Positions 1 to 7,245 of a stretch of 10,768 nucleotides of DNA are shown piece by piece. Below the pieces are notes generated by a model. It was not told where the DNA came from. It ran no database searches and was given only the letters and a program-made list of their open reading frames with translations. Source of the DNA: CAZLBV01 sp964557845. Its GTDB lineage: Bacteria > Acidobacteriota > Aminicenantia > Aminicenantales > Aminicenantaceae. Position 1 is the stretch's first letter. Every line of letters begins with the position of its first letter. Location of the stretch: NCBI GenBank assembly GCA_964557845.1, contig CAZLBV010000164.1:1-10768 (forward strand). Direction: 5' to 3'. The position numbers and the translations under genes are program-made.

Positions 1-201
1 AGTGAGCGGGTAGATAAAATAATCGAATCAGCCCTATCCTGGGATGTCATAGGAGGAGTTGCCCGCCGGGCCTGGGCACGGTGCGAAAATGCGATTGAAA
101 CCGGCATGGACTTTAATCAAAGAGAGGACAAAGCTCAGATCACCCTGCCCTACTCAGTGAATCCAGACCTTATAGAAAGAACCATCAAAGAGGGCAAATG
201 A
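1..201 (+). CDS. C-terminal fragment of an unrecognised protein
   Basis: An open frame enters from the left edge and ends at the TGA at 199-201, giving the last 66 residues of a protein whose start is outside the window. I do not recognise it with confidence. The visible part is soluble-looking and mixed in charge, with an ALSWDVIGGVARRAWARC stretch that faintly recalls the last helix of GT4-type glycosyltransferases (often 'lsWd.ia'); that is only a guess. The frame has no internal stop, and the next gene starts one base after its stop codon. The close spacing implies one operon with the GH38 gene downstream, so a carbohydrate-related role is plausible but not shown. Confidence 0.6.
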   Translation, partial: SERVDKIIESALSWDVIGGVARRAWARCENAIETGMDFNQREDKAQITLPYSVNPDLIERTIKEGK

Positions 202-202
202 A

Positions 203-3200
203 ATGATCCTGGAGCATATAAGGGGGAAAAAATCAACATTAATAAATAAAACTGCAGTCATCGGTATCTCTATTCTATTCATCCTGGTCGTTTCAACTCC
301 GGCCATTAACCGCATCAAAAATGACAGATATAATCTCTTAGATTCTGCACATTGGATGCAGGGATATTCAAGAGCCTTAAGAGGGGGAACGATCAATTAT
401 CATTCTCCAGAGCCTGATATAAATACAGCGCTGCTGGTAAGGTCCATGGATGCTGAGGATTATATCGAGTGGGAGACAGAATCTGTACCCAATGACCTGA
501 AGCAGGATAATATAGCGTTTATTTGGATATTTGGAATGGATGTAGATAGTGATCCCTGCTCGTATAATCTTTATGTTAACAATGAAAAATGGTTCCGGTT
601 TTCCAATCCCACCAATATTCCCTCTAAGCAATGGACCTTAGAGGGGCCTTCCGGGTCAGAGCTTTGTTTCAGAACGACTTTTATCGACAGACATGGGGAT
701 ATTTTCGGCTATGCTTCTCTGTACATTCCTGCTCCTGATCAGTTTAGAGGAAACCCACTAAGGATAAAAGTAAAGGGTGAATCTGCCGGAAGCAGGGTCT
801 GGTATATGACCTTTAAAAGCCCTGTTCATTCCGGGGCCAGGATCAATCCCCTGCCTGCGCTGATAAAATATAAAAATAATACATTTCAACCTGTAGATGT
901 CTTTTATACCTGCTTAGGTGATAATATTCCGGCGGAATTTTCATCCCCGGATGTTGAGTCGGTTAAAACCCGATTGTCCTTTGGTTTCAACCGGATAACC
1001 ATGTTTTTTCCTGAGGCCACCGGCTTTACAGAATCTGTTCTTTCAATAAAGTTTGAGAACGGGAGAAAAGAAACAGCAGCATTTGCCCGGGCTCCTGTTC
1101 GTAAATGGACCGTTTACTTGGTCCAACATACACACACTGACATAGGCTATACCCGGCCCCAAACCGATATTTTACCTGAGCATCTTCGTTTCATCGATTA
1201 TGCCTTGGACTACTGTGACCAGACCGATGATTACCCGGACGATGCCCGTTTCCGCTGGACCTGTGAAGCAGCCTGGCCCGTACACGCCTACTTTACACGA
1301 CGGCCGCTTGAACAGATCAGAAGATTGGAACATCGTATTCTTGAAGAACGGATCGAATTGACGGCTCTTCCTTTTAACCTGTCTGAGATAGCCGATGAAA
1401 ACCTTCTGGCAGATTCTCTTCAATTCCTGAAAATTTTCAGATCCAGAGAATTACCGCTCAGCACAGCCATGCAGAACGACGTCAATGGAATAGCTTGGTG
1501 TTTCGCCGAATATTTTCCTGATGTAAATATCCGCTATCTGATCATGGGGCAGCACGGCCACAGAGCCAGGATTCCATTTGACAAGCCCACTCCATTTTGG
1601 TGGGAATCTCCCTCCGGGAAGAGAGTCCTTGCTTTTAGGGCCGATCACTACAATACCGGAAATTTCTGGGGTATTCACAACGGGATTTTTGAAGCCTCTG
1701 AAAAGGAAGTCATGAAATATTTGTCATCTCTTGAAATAAAAGACTATCCTTTTGACAGAATCTCAGTTCAATATTCCGGATACTTTACCGATAACTCTCC
1801 TCCCTCAACCATCGTATGCGATTTTATAAAAGAATGGAATGAAAAATATATATGGCCCAAACTCCGCAGTGCCACAGCCGGAGAATTTATGAATTACATT
1901 GATTCCCACCATGCCAAAAATTTACCGGTTTTTCGTACCGCTTGGCCGGATTGGTGGTCTGACGGTTTTGGATCAACCAGCCGGGAAACCGCAGCCGCCC
2001 GACAAACTCAAAGTGAGCTTATGGCTAACCAGACCCTGCTGTCCATGGCTTCATTCCTGGGTACGTCCATCCCAAAATCGGTTGAATCAAAAATTGATAA
2101 AATTAGGCAAGCTCTTCTATTTTGGGATGAGCATACCATGGGCGCGGCGGAAAGTATTTCAGATCCCCTCTCGGAAAACAGTATGATCCAGTGGGCAGAA
2201 AAATCCTCCTATGTTTGGGAAGCATTTAAAGAGAACCGGCTTTTGCAGGAAACAGCTCTGGGGCTCCTTCAGGGTCATATCCCCAGAAATAATAAACCTA
2301 GTATAGCTGTTTTTAATACCTTAAACTGGGGGCGCTCAGGCTTGACCGAAGTCTATATCGATCATGAGATCCTTCCTCCTAACCAAGCCTTCAGAATAAT
2401 GGATTGTAACGGCACAGAAATAGCAGCACAGCCTTCCCGGAGCCGTGCAGATGGGACCTACTGGTTTATATGGGCCGAGAATATTCCTGCTCTGGGATAT
2501 TCTGTATATCAGATCGAAAAACTAGACAGCACCAATAGTCCCATTCTTGTTCAGGAATACCAGAATACCGGCCTTGAAAATGACTATTACCGTATCGATA
2601 TCGATCCGGACACAGGAACCATATCCGGTCTTTATGACAAAGAGATGAAAAGAAATCTGATCGACACCAACTGTTCCTGGACAATGGGGGAATTCATCCA
2701 TGAAACCATATCCAACCGCAGTCAGTTGGAACAATTTCAACTCATCAATTATGCCCGAAAAAAATTAAAAGATATCAAGATCGAAAAGATAATAATAGGA
2801 CATATTTGGAAAAGTGTCTGCGCTTCCGGATACACAGAAACGGCTGCAAACACAAAAAGATTACAGTGGGAGATCAGGCTGTATAATAAAGAAAAGCGCA
2901 TTGAAATATTATATACAATTGTAAAAAAAGGCATAACTGATCCGGAAGCCCTGTATGTGGCTTTTCCTTTTAATCTACCTGGTGCCTGTACCTTTTATGA
3001 GAGCCATGGAGGAGAGGTAATCCCAGGGAAAAACCAGCTGGAAGGAACATCAGCAGACTGGCATACAATTCAAAGCTATGCAGCAGTGAAGAGTCCGGTT
3101 GGACAGATCATTCTCGTAAGCGATGAAGTCCCTTTAATGCAGTTTGGAGATCTAAACTTAGGTAAATTTCAGTATATCGCAGAGGTTAAAAAACCCCATA

Positions 3201-3673
3201 TGTACTCCTGGGTAATGAACAATTACTGGGTTACTAATTTTCGTGCCTCTCAAGAGGGAGAGTTTAAATGGAAATACTTCCTAACCTCTGCTCCTGATCC
3301 TTCCCGTAAGATACCTACCTTTTTTGGATGGGGATCGCGGGTCCCCTTATCAACCAGAGTATTCCCTCCTGGAAAAACCAGAACCGGTCCATTAAGGCAG
3401 TCTCTTCTTCAAATTCTCCCAGACAACATCCTGTTAGTCTCCCTAAAAACGATCCCCAATGAAGATGGATTTTTGATGCAAATAAGAGAGATCGCCGGAA
3501 AACCATCTGAAATTTCTGTGACCAGGGGAGAAAAAAAATTAACCATTATCGAAGCCAATGTCCTGGGTGAACCCATTGGTAAAACCGGGCACAGCCTTCC
3601 TATTCCAGCTTTCGGCACAAAATTCCTCCTGCTTAACGATCTGAGGTATATAGATGAACGGATTGATGATTAA
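203..3673 (+). CDS. GH38 alpha-mannosidase-like glycoside hydrolase, exported or membrane-anchored
   Basis: This 1156-residue protein is a glycoside hydrolase family 38 retaining alpha-mannosidase relative, a zinc enzyme that cleaves alpha-mannosides or related glycans. The GH38 catalytic part begins near residue 300. HTHTDIGYT (309-317) supplies zinc ligands His311 and Asp313, MQNDVNG (423-429) contains the probable nucleophile and zinc ligand Asp426, and WDEHTMGA (641-648) supplies the last zinc ligand His644. RWTCEAAW (351-358) fits the conserved W..E..W region. Residues from about 690 to the end should be the helical/beta-sandwich C-terminal part. The N-terminus is basic, followed by a hydrophobic segment (about 18-32), so the protein is exported, either cleaved or anchored. 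About 270 residues of beta-rich sequence lie between that segment and the catalytic domain, making the protein long for the family. The ATG lies one base after the upstream stop, with a GAGGG-like ribosome site inside the upstream gene. Linkage specificity cannot be read from the sequence. Confidence 0.88.
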   Translation: MILEHIRGKKSTLINKTAVIGISILFILVVSTPAINRIKNDRYNLLDSAHWMQGYSRALRGGTINYHSPEPDINTALLVRSMDAEDYIEWETESVPNDLKQDNIAFIWIFGMDVDSDPCSYNLYVNNEKWFRFSNPTNIPSKQWTLEGPSGSELCFRTTFIDRHGDIFGYASLYIPAPDQFRGNPLRIKVKGESAGSRVWYMTFKSPVHSGARINPLPALIKYKNNTFQPVDVFYTCLGDNIPAEFSSPDVESVKTRLSFGFNRITMFFPEATGFTESVLSIKFENGRKETAAFARAPVRKWTVYLVQHTHTDIGYTRPQTDILPEHLRFIDYALDYCDQTDDYPDDARFRWTCEAAWPVHAYFTRRPLEQIRRLEHRILEERIELTALPFNLSEIADENLLADSLQFLKIFRSRELPLSTAMQNDVNGIAWCFAEYFPDVNIRYLIMGQHGHRARIPFDKPTPFWWESPSGKRVLAFRADHYNTGNFWGIHNGIFEASEKEVMKYLSSLEIKDYPFDRISVQYSGYFTDNSPPSTIVCDFIKEWNEKYIWPKLRSATAGEFMNYIDSHHAKNLPVFRTAWPDWWSDGFGSTSRETAAARQTQSELMANQTLLSMASFLGTSIPKSVESKIDKIRQALLFWDEHTMGAAESISDPLSENSMIQWAEKSSYVWEAFKENRLLQETALGLLQGHIPRNNKPSIAVFNTLNWGRSGLTEVYIDHEILPPNQAFRIMDCNGTEIAAQPSRSRADGTYWFIWAENIPALGYSVYQIEKLDSTNSPILVQEYQNTGLENDYYRIDIDPDTGTISGLYDKEMKRNLIDTNCSWTMGEFIHETISNRSQLEQFQLINYARKKLKDIKIEKIIIGHIWKSVCASGYTETAANTKRLQWEIRLYNKEKRIEILYTIVKKGITDPEALYVAFPFNLPGACTFYESHGGEVIPGKNQLEGTSADWHTIQSYAAVKSPVGQIILVSDEVPLMQFGDLNLGKFQYIAEVKKPHMYSWVMNNYWVTNFRASQEGEFKWKYFLTSAPDPSRKIPTFFGWGSRVPLSTRVFPPGKTRTGPLRQSLLQILPDNILLVSLKTIPNEDGFLMQIREIAGKPSEISVTRGEKKLTIIEANVLGEPIGKTGHSLPIPAFGTKFLLLNDLRYIDERIDD

Positions 3674-3691
3674 ATTTGTGAATGAGTAGAC

Positions 3692-3711
3692 GGGTCAATG
3701 GGTTGATGGGG
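3692..3711. repeat. Short tandem octamer GGGTYRAT
   Basis: Two adjacent octamers, gggtcaat (3692-3699) and gggttgat (3700-3707), are followed by gggg, which could be the start of a third copy. They lie just downstream of the GH38 stop codon in the convergent spacer. The repeat is very short and its significance is uncertain. Confidence 0.35.
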
Positions 3712-3800
3712 AATTTCCGTGGTTACTCTAGCTTGAGCTGCTTATTTGAACTTAACATTTAAAAATCAAAATATAAAATTAATTATTCTGTTTTCTCGTT

Positions 3801-3828
3801 TTTCTTCTATCTTCTGACTTCTATCTTC
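3801..3828. repeat. Heptanucleotide short tandem repeat (four units of NNNCTTC)
   Basis: Four consecutive 7-base units end in CTTC: tttcttc, tatcttc, tgacttc, tatcttc. On the - strand this reads GAAGATA, GAAGTCA, GAAGATA, GAAGAAA. The array lies in the 161-base spacer between the convergent GH38 and nitroreductase genes, six bases from the nitroreductase stop. The unit resembles the heptanucleotide short tandemly repeated repetitive sequences described from intergenic regions of some bacteria, notably cyanobacteria. The rest of the spacer (3674-3834) is AT-rich and shows no gene and no convincing terminator hairpin. Confidence 0.6.
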
Positions 3829-3834
3829 TAAAAT

Positions 3835-4410
3835 TCAAAATGTAAATTTGTTAAACGACACTATCTCCTCCAATTTCTTCCGCTTCTTTTCCTTAGGAGG
3901 TTTTTTTTCATAATACCCCAGGGCAAAAAGATTCACGATCTTATACTTTTTCGGGATCTTAAAAAACTTTCTTGCCTTCTTTATATTAAACCATCCGATC
4001 CAACAGGTACCCAAGTCCAACTCTGAAGCCTGAAGAACAAGATGCTCTCCGGCAATACCGGTGTCGATCAAATAGAAATGTACATTCTGGATCTGTTTGC
4101 CGATCACATTGGCGATAATATCTAAGCCTGCAAGCTGAAGAATAAAAACCGGCGCCTTAGAGGCGAATCTTGAAACAGAATATATACCTGAAAATACATC
4201 ATGAGCGAATCTGTCTTTGATCTCAGGATCATCTACAACCAAGAACCTCCAGGGTTGAACATTTTGCGCAGAAGGGGCTAAACGTGCGGCTTCAATACAG
4301 GTGATTATTTTTTCTCTTTCAACCGGTTTATCAAGAAAGCGGCGAACGCTCCGCCTCTTTCTCACCAGATCTAAAAAGGGTGTAGTTTCTAAATTATTTA
4401 AATTACTCAT
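3835..4410 (-). CDS. Nitroreductase-family FMN-dependent oxidoreductase
   Basis: This 191-residue protein has the compact nitroreductase fold, in which a homodimer binds FMN and uses NAD(P)H to reduce nitro compounds, quinones, flavins or other acceptors. The phosphate-binding arginines lie in RKRRSVRRF (17-25). The PSAQNVQPW segment (46-54) contacts the flavin. The helix GEHLVLQASELDLGTCWIGW (121-140) is the usual second FMN-binding block, and ALGYY (163-167) is the typical C-terminal strand. A basic tail follows (KKPPKEKKRKK). The length is normal and no motif is missing. The physiological substrate cannot be assigned. The ATG at 4408-4410 has no Shine-Dalgarno upstream, and the predicted promoter would start transcription within about two bases of it, so translation may be leaderless. 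The gene is divergent from the lipoprotein and convergent with the GH38 gene. Confidence 0.9.
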   Translation of the reverse strand: MSNLNNLETTPFLDLVRKRRSVRRFLDKPVEREKIITCIEAARLAPSAQNVQPWRFLVVDDPEIKDRFAHDVFSGIYSVSRFASKAPVFILQLAGLDIIANVIGKQIQNVHFYLIDTGIAGEHLVLQASELDLGTCWIGWFNIKKARKFFKIPKKYKIVNLFALGYYEKKPPKEKKRKKLEEIVSFNKFTF

Positions 4411-4416
4411 TTTTAT

Positions 4417-4445
4417 ATTTTAAAAAAGTCAACGCTTGCTCTCAA
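4417..4445 (-). promoter_or_regulatory. Sigma70-like promoter of the nitroreductase gene
   Basis: On the - strand a -35 box TTGAGA (4440-4445, five of six consensus matches) is separated by exactly 17 bases from a -10 box TAAAAT (4417-4422, five of six). The predicted start of transcription, about 4409-4412, coincides with the nitroreductase ATG. The -35 box overlaps the -35 of the divergent lipoprotein promoter by two bases. Confidence 0.5.
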
Positions 4446-4464
4446 CCGTTTTTTTTGCTATATT
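4436..4464 (+). promoter_or_regulatory. Sigma70-like promoter of the lipoprotein gene
   Basis: A weak -35 box TTGCTC (4436-4441, three of six matches) is followed after 17 bases by a good -10 box TATATT (4459-4464, five of six). Transcription would begin near 4471, leaving a leader of about 37 bases that contains the AGGAGG ribosome site. The weak -35 and the overlap with the opposing promoter suggest mutual interference or dependence on an activator. Confidence 0.4.
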
Positions 4465-4495
4465 TCCAGCAGTCTTGGAAAATTGTTTAAATTAT

Positions 4496-4501
4496 AGGAG
4501 G
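4496..4501 (+). promoter_or_regulatory. Ribosome binding site AGGAGG fixing the GTG start
   Basis: A perfect AGGAGG lies six bases before the GTG at 4508. It decides the start of the lipoprotein gene: only from this codon does the protein begin with a proper signal peptide (MKKN followed by a hydrophobic core and lipobox). Confidence 0.85.
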
Positions 4502-4507
4502 AGAAAC

Positions 4508-5482
4508 GTGAAAAAGAATTTTTTGTACATCATATCCTTATCGGTCTTCTTATTCCTTATCATAGCATGCGGTGAAAAAACCAAAGCTCCTGAGGAAGCA
4601 GCCGCATCTTTGGATTCAGCTCTGAAAATCCTGCCCATGGATTCAAAAGCGGTTTTTTATGTTGACCTGAAAAAGGTAATGTCGCTGGAAAGCGTGGATA
4701 ATGCCCTTAAATCTGACAAGAACTATCAAGAAATGCAGGAATTCATCAATAAAACCGGAATTAACCCCAAAGAAGATATCCACTACATTGTCGGAGCCAT
4801 GACTTCTATGGAAAAGGACAATCAGAGTGGCGTCTTTGTAGCTAATCTAAATTATAACCGGGATTCGATGATCAATCTTATAAAAGAAGAATCGGAAAAA
4901 GAGATCCTTGAAACGGAATACAACGGTTTTACTATTTATACCACCGAAGAGGCAGAAGAGATGGGGAGCTTCTGTTTCCTGGATGAAAGCAATGTTCTGT
5001 TCGGAAACAATTCAGGGATCCAGGCCGTGATCGATATTGTTAAAAACAATTCAGAAAATCTGCTTAAAAATGAAGAAATGTCAGCCCTGATGCAGCAGAC
5101 CAATAAAGAAGCCTTAGCATGGGGCGCCTTCCTTATTCCTTCAGAAGCCGTAAGTGAAGCAACCTCTACCAATCCCATGCTGGCAAATCTTGACTCCGTA
5201 AAAGCCGCTACTATGTTTTTCGATTTCAAAGATCAAAATTACATCACTGAAATAAAACTCATAAGCGCAGATCCGGAAAAAAACAAGCAGGTCGCTGAGC
5301 TGCTGAACGGTTTAAAGGCCTTTGGCTCCATGGGTGCAGCCGAAAATCCAGCCTTGGGTGATTTGATGAATAAGATCGAGATCACGGCTGCTGATGAATT
5401 TGTGAAAATCTATGCGAATATCCCTGACGAGCTGATCAATCAGCTGAAAACAAGCTTTGCCGCTCCCGAGACTGAAAAATAA
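4508..5482 (+). CDS. Lipoprotein of unknown function (DUF3352-like)
   Basis: The protein has 324 residues from the GTG start. It begins with a lipoprotein signal peptide: basic MKKN, a hydrophobic run to residue 19, and a lipobox IIAC with the lipidated cysteine at residue 21, followed by Gly. The mature part is hydrophilic and acidic, rich in Glu, Lys and Asn, with no membrane segment. Its opening (LPMDSKAVFYVDLKKV, about 42-57) and its alternating short beta strands and helices resemble the DUF3352-type family of bacterial surface proteins, in which a 'level of protein X as a scalar' pattern recurs; this is a weak likeness and no function follows from it. A frame continues upstream to 4436 but would bury the signal peptide. 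The gene stands alone on its strand with its own promoter, and ends 12 bases from the convergent ABC permease gene. Confidence 0.82.
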   Translation: MKKNFLYIISLSVFLFLIIACGEKTKAPEEAAASLDSALKILPMDSKAVFYVDLKKVMSLESVDNALKSDKNYQEMQEFINKTGINPKEDIHYIVGAMTSMEKDNQSGVFVANLNYNRDSMINLIKEESEKEILETEYNGFTIYTTEEAEEMGSFCFLDESNVLFGNNSGIQAVIDIVKNNSENLLKNEEMSALMQQTNKEALAWGAFLIPSEAVSEATSTNPMLANLDSVKAATMFFDFKDQNYITEIKLISADPEKNKQVAELLNGLKAFGSMGAAENPALGDLMNKIEITAADEFVKIYANIPDELINQLKTSFAAPETEK

Positions 5483-5494
5483 AATAGATATCGA

Positions 5495-6316
5495 TTAATC
5501 CTGAAAAATATATTCTTTATAAGAAAAAAGCAGGCACGCTAAAGTCAGAAATACAGCCGTTATCAAAAACAAAAATAAAACAGCCGTAAACGGAGAGGTT
5601 GGCTCAAGCCGGAAAAGCAGGAAAGAAAATCTTCCTGTCGTTGGAGTGGGAATAAGCGATTTCAGGTAGTGAATTATAGTGAATTTTTGAGTTGACCCTG
5701 GAAAATATTGAATTACATTTTCCCATCCGAAACTGAAGATCAATCCAAACATGATCGATTTCTTCATAAAGGTTCCAATAAAAGTAAAAAAGGCGGTATA
5801 ACACATCAAGCCAAGCAGTAAAACAGCTATATCACGAAAAAGTAATTTGTAAAGCGAAAAATCCCCGAGCTTATTTAGATTGAGAATCACAAAAGAAAAA
5901 AATACGCCTAATGCTGTCATCAGCATAGTCAATGTGGTGTAGGCAGCATACTTTCCTAATATAATCGCTGATTTCGAGACCGGCCTAGTTGTCAAATAGG
6001 TAAGCGTTTTCCCTTCTAATTCTTCTGAACAAATAGAAGAACCAAAAAATAAAGCTAAAATCAAGATTAAAAACTGAAGATAAAAACCTATAATTATATT
6101 TGAGAATATATAGATCCCTTCCGGTCTCCTCTCGAACGAAAATATTTGGGAAAATTTTATAATAAAAGCCATCACAACCGGAAGGAAACTGATCAAATAA
6201 AATATCTTGGTTTTTTTCGCTTTTAAACCTTGATTAAAAAAGAACACATATATCCTGATGGTCGCTTTGATTAGAAAAGACGTTTTTTCCTGTATTAACT
6301 GGATTGCCTGAGTCAT
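5495..6316 (-). CDS. ABC-2 type permease (second transporter of the cassette)
   Basis: This 273-residue polytopic membrane protein has about six hydrophobic segments (roughly 39-56, 72-94, 122-145, 162-182, 186-200 and 243-265), the topology of ABC-2 family exporter permeases. After the second segment comes SSICSEELEGKTLTYLTTRP with SKSAIILGK just behind it (93-122). This is the characteristic ABC-2 motif, an acidic 'E..GTL..L..RP.S...I..GK' stretch that in this family forms the cytoplasmic coupling region. It is the last gene of the cassette and starts two bases after the stop of its ATPase (TAA-aa-ATG), with a modest AGGA ribosome site inside that gene. The pair should form one transporter with two copies of each subunit. 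The substrate is unknown; relatives move drugs, lipids, polysaccharides or copper-maturation factors (NosFY-like). Confidence 0.88.
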   Translation of the reverse strand: MTQAIQLIQEKTSFLIKATIRIYVFFFNQGLKAKKTKIFYLISFLPVVMAFIIKFSQIFSFERRPEGIYIFSNIIIGFYLQFLILILALFFGSSICSEELEGKTLTYLTTRPVSKSAIILGKYAAYTTLTMLMTALGVFFSFVILNLNKLGDFSLYKLLFRDIAVLLLGLMCYTAFFTFIGTFMKKSIMFGLIFSFGWENVIQYFPGSTQKFTIIHYLKSLIPTPTTGRFSFLLFRLEPTSPFTAVLFLFLITAVFLTLACLLFSYKEYIFQD

Positions 6317-6318
6317 TT

Positions 6319-7245
6319 TTATTTTCCTATTAAGTAATCAAAGACCGCTTGAAGATTATCATCGGGAGAGGTTATCTCCTTAACTTTGATATTTTGATTA
6401 ACCACTAAAGCGGGTAACATAGTGAAGAATCGATCTCTGTTATCAGTCTGTACGATAAGAGTTTCTCCGTCCGTAAGGATCTCGATTTTTAAAACAAAAT
6501 CTTCCGGAGCCATCCTTGCAGCGAGAATTCTGGGAGCACTGCTTTTAATGGAAATGATATGCGGATGGGTATCGATCAGGTCACGGATGTAATGAATATC
6601 ACCTTCAGCAAATATTTTACCCTGATGGATAAGGATTATTTTCTTTGTCATAGCCTCTATCTCAGGAAGGACATGACTGGAGACCACTATGGTTTTACCT
6701 TCTTCTTTGTAAGACTTGATCAGTCGAATCAACTTTCTTCTTCCCAAAGGATCTAATCCATTCAGAGGCTCGTCCAGAATAATGATCTCTGGTTCATGGG
6801 CAATTGCCTGGGCAAATTTGATCCTCTGTCTCATGCCCCGGCTGTACGATTTTAAAACCCTATCTTTATCTTGAATAAGCTCGACAATATCGATAGCTTT
6901 CTCTGCCTTTTTTGCAGCTTCTTGAGAAGTAAAACCATATAATCTCAACAACCCGGTGAGAAACTGCCATCCGGTCATTTCTTCATAAAAGGCATCTTGT
7001 TCCGGACAAAAACCTATATCGGCATAAATTTTGTAATTATTTCTGACCTTCTGCTTATTGATCAATACTTTTCCTATGTTTGGCTTGATCTGACCGGTTA
7101 TTAATTTCAAGAAGGTTGATTTTCCCGCACCGTTGGGGCCCAGAAGCCCTACGATCCCAGCTTCAATCTTGATAGAAACATCACTCAATCCCAGGACATT
7201 TCCATACCATTTGGAAAGGTTTTCGGTTTCAATGACTGCCGTCAT
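6319..7245 (-). CDS. ABC transporter ATP-binding protein (second transporter)
   Basis: This 308-residue ATPase is the partner of the permease that follows it. It carries Walker A GPNGAGKST (36-44), a Q-loop CPEQDAF with Gln83, a signature motif YSRGMRQ (134-140) in place of LSGGQ as is usual in the CcmA/NatA-like exporter class, Walker B IIILDEP (154-160) with catalytic Glu159, and the switch His191 in SSH. About 90 residues follow the nucleotide-binding domain (IISIKSSAPRILAARM onwards), a C-terminal extension common in this class. The start is the ATG at 7243-7245, which overlaps the stop of the preceding permease as ATGA and has GGAG eight bases upstream. An in-frame ATG at 7302 would add 19 non-homologous residues inside the permease gene and is rejected. 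Confidence 0.92.
   Translation of the reverse strand: MTAVIETENLSKWYGNVLGLSDVSIKIEAGIVGLLGPNGAGKSTFLKLITGQIKPNIGKVLINKQKVRNNYKIYADIGFCPEQDAFYEEMTGWQFLTGLLRLYGFTSQEAAKKAEKAIDIVELIQDKDRVLKSYSRGMRQRIKFAQAIAHEPEIIILDEPLNGLDPLGRRKLIRLIKSYKEEGKTIVVSSHVLPEIEAMTKKIILIHQGKIFAEGDIHYIRDLIDTHPHIISIKSSAPRILAARMAPEDFVLKIEILTDGETLIVQTDNRDRFFTMLPALVVNQNIKVKEITSPDDNLQAVFDYLIGK

Noticed and set aside
1..201. Naming the partial first gene a glycosyltransferase
   Set aside because: Only one weak helix-like similarity supports it, and the final 20 residues do not fit. 66 residues are too few for an assignment.
3730..3739. Hairpin AGCT-TG-AGCT as a terminator of the GH38 gene
   Set aside because: The arms are only four bases and no T-run follows, so it is probably chance.
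4436..4507. Upstream extension of the lipoprotein gene to the TTG at 4436
   Set aside because: It would place 24 residues before the signal peptide and translate through the AGGAGG and the predicted promoter. The GTG at 4508 gives a clean lipoprotein signal.
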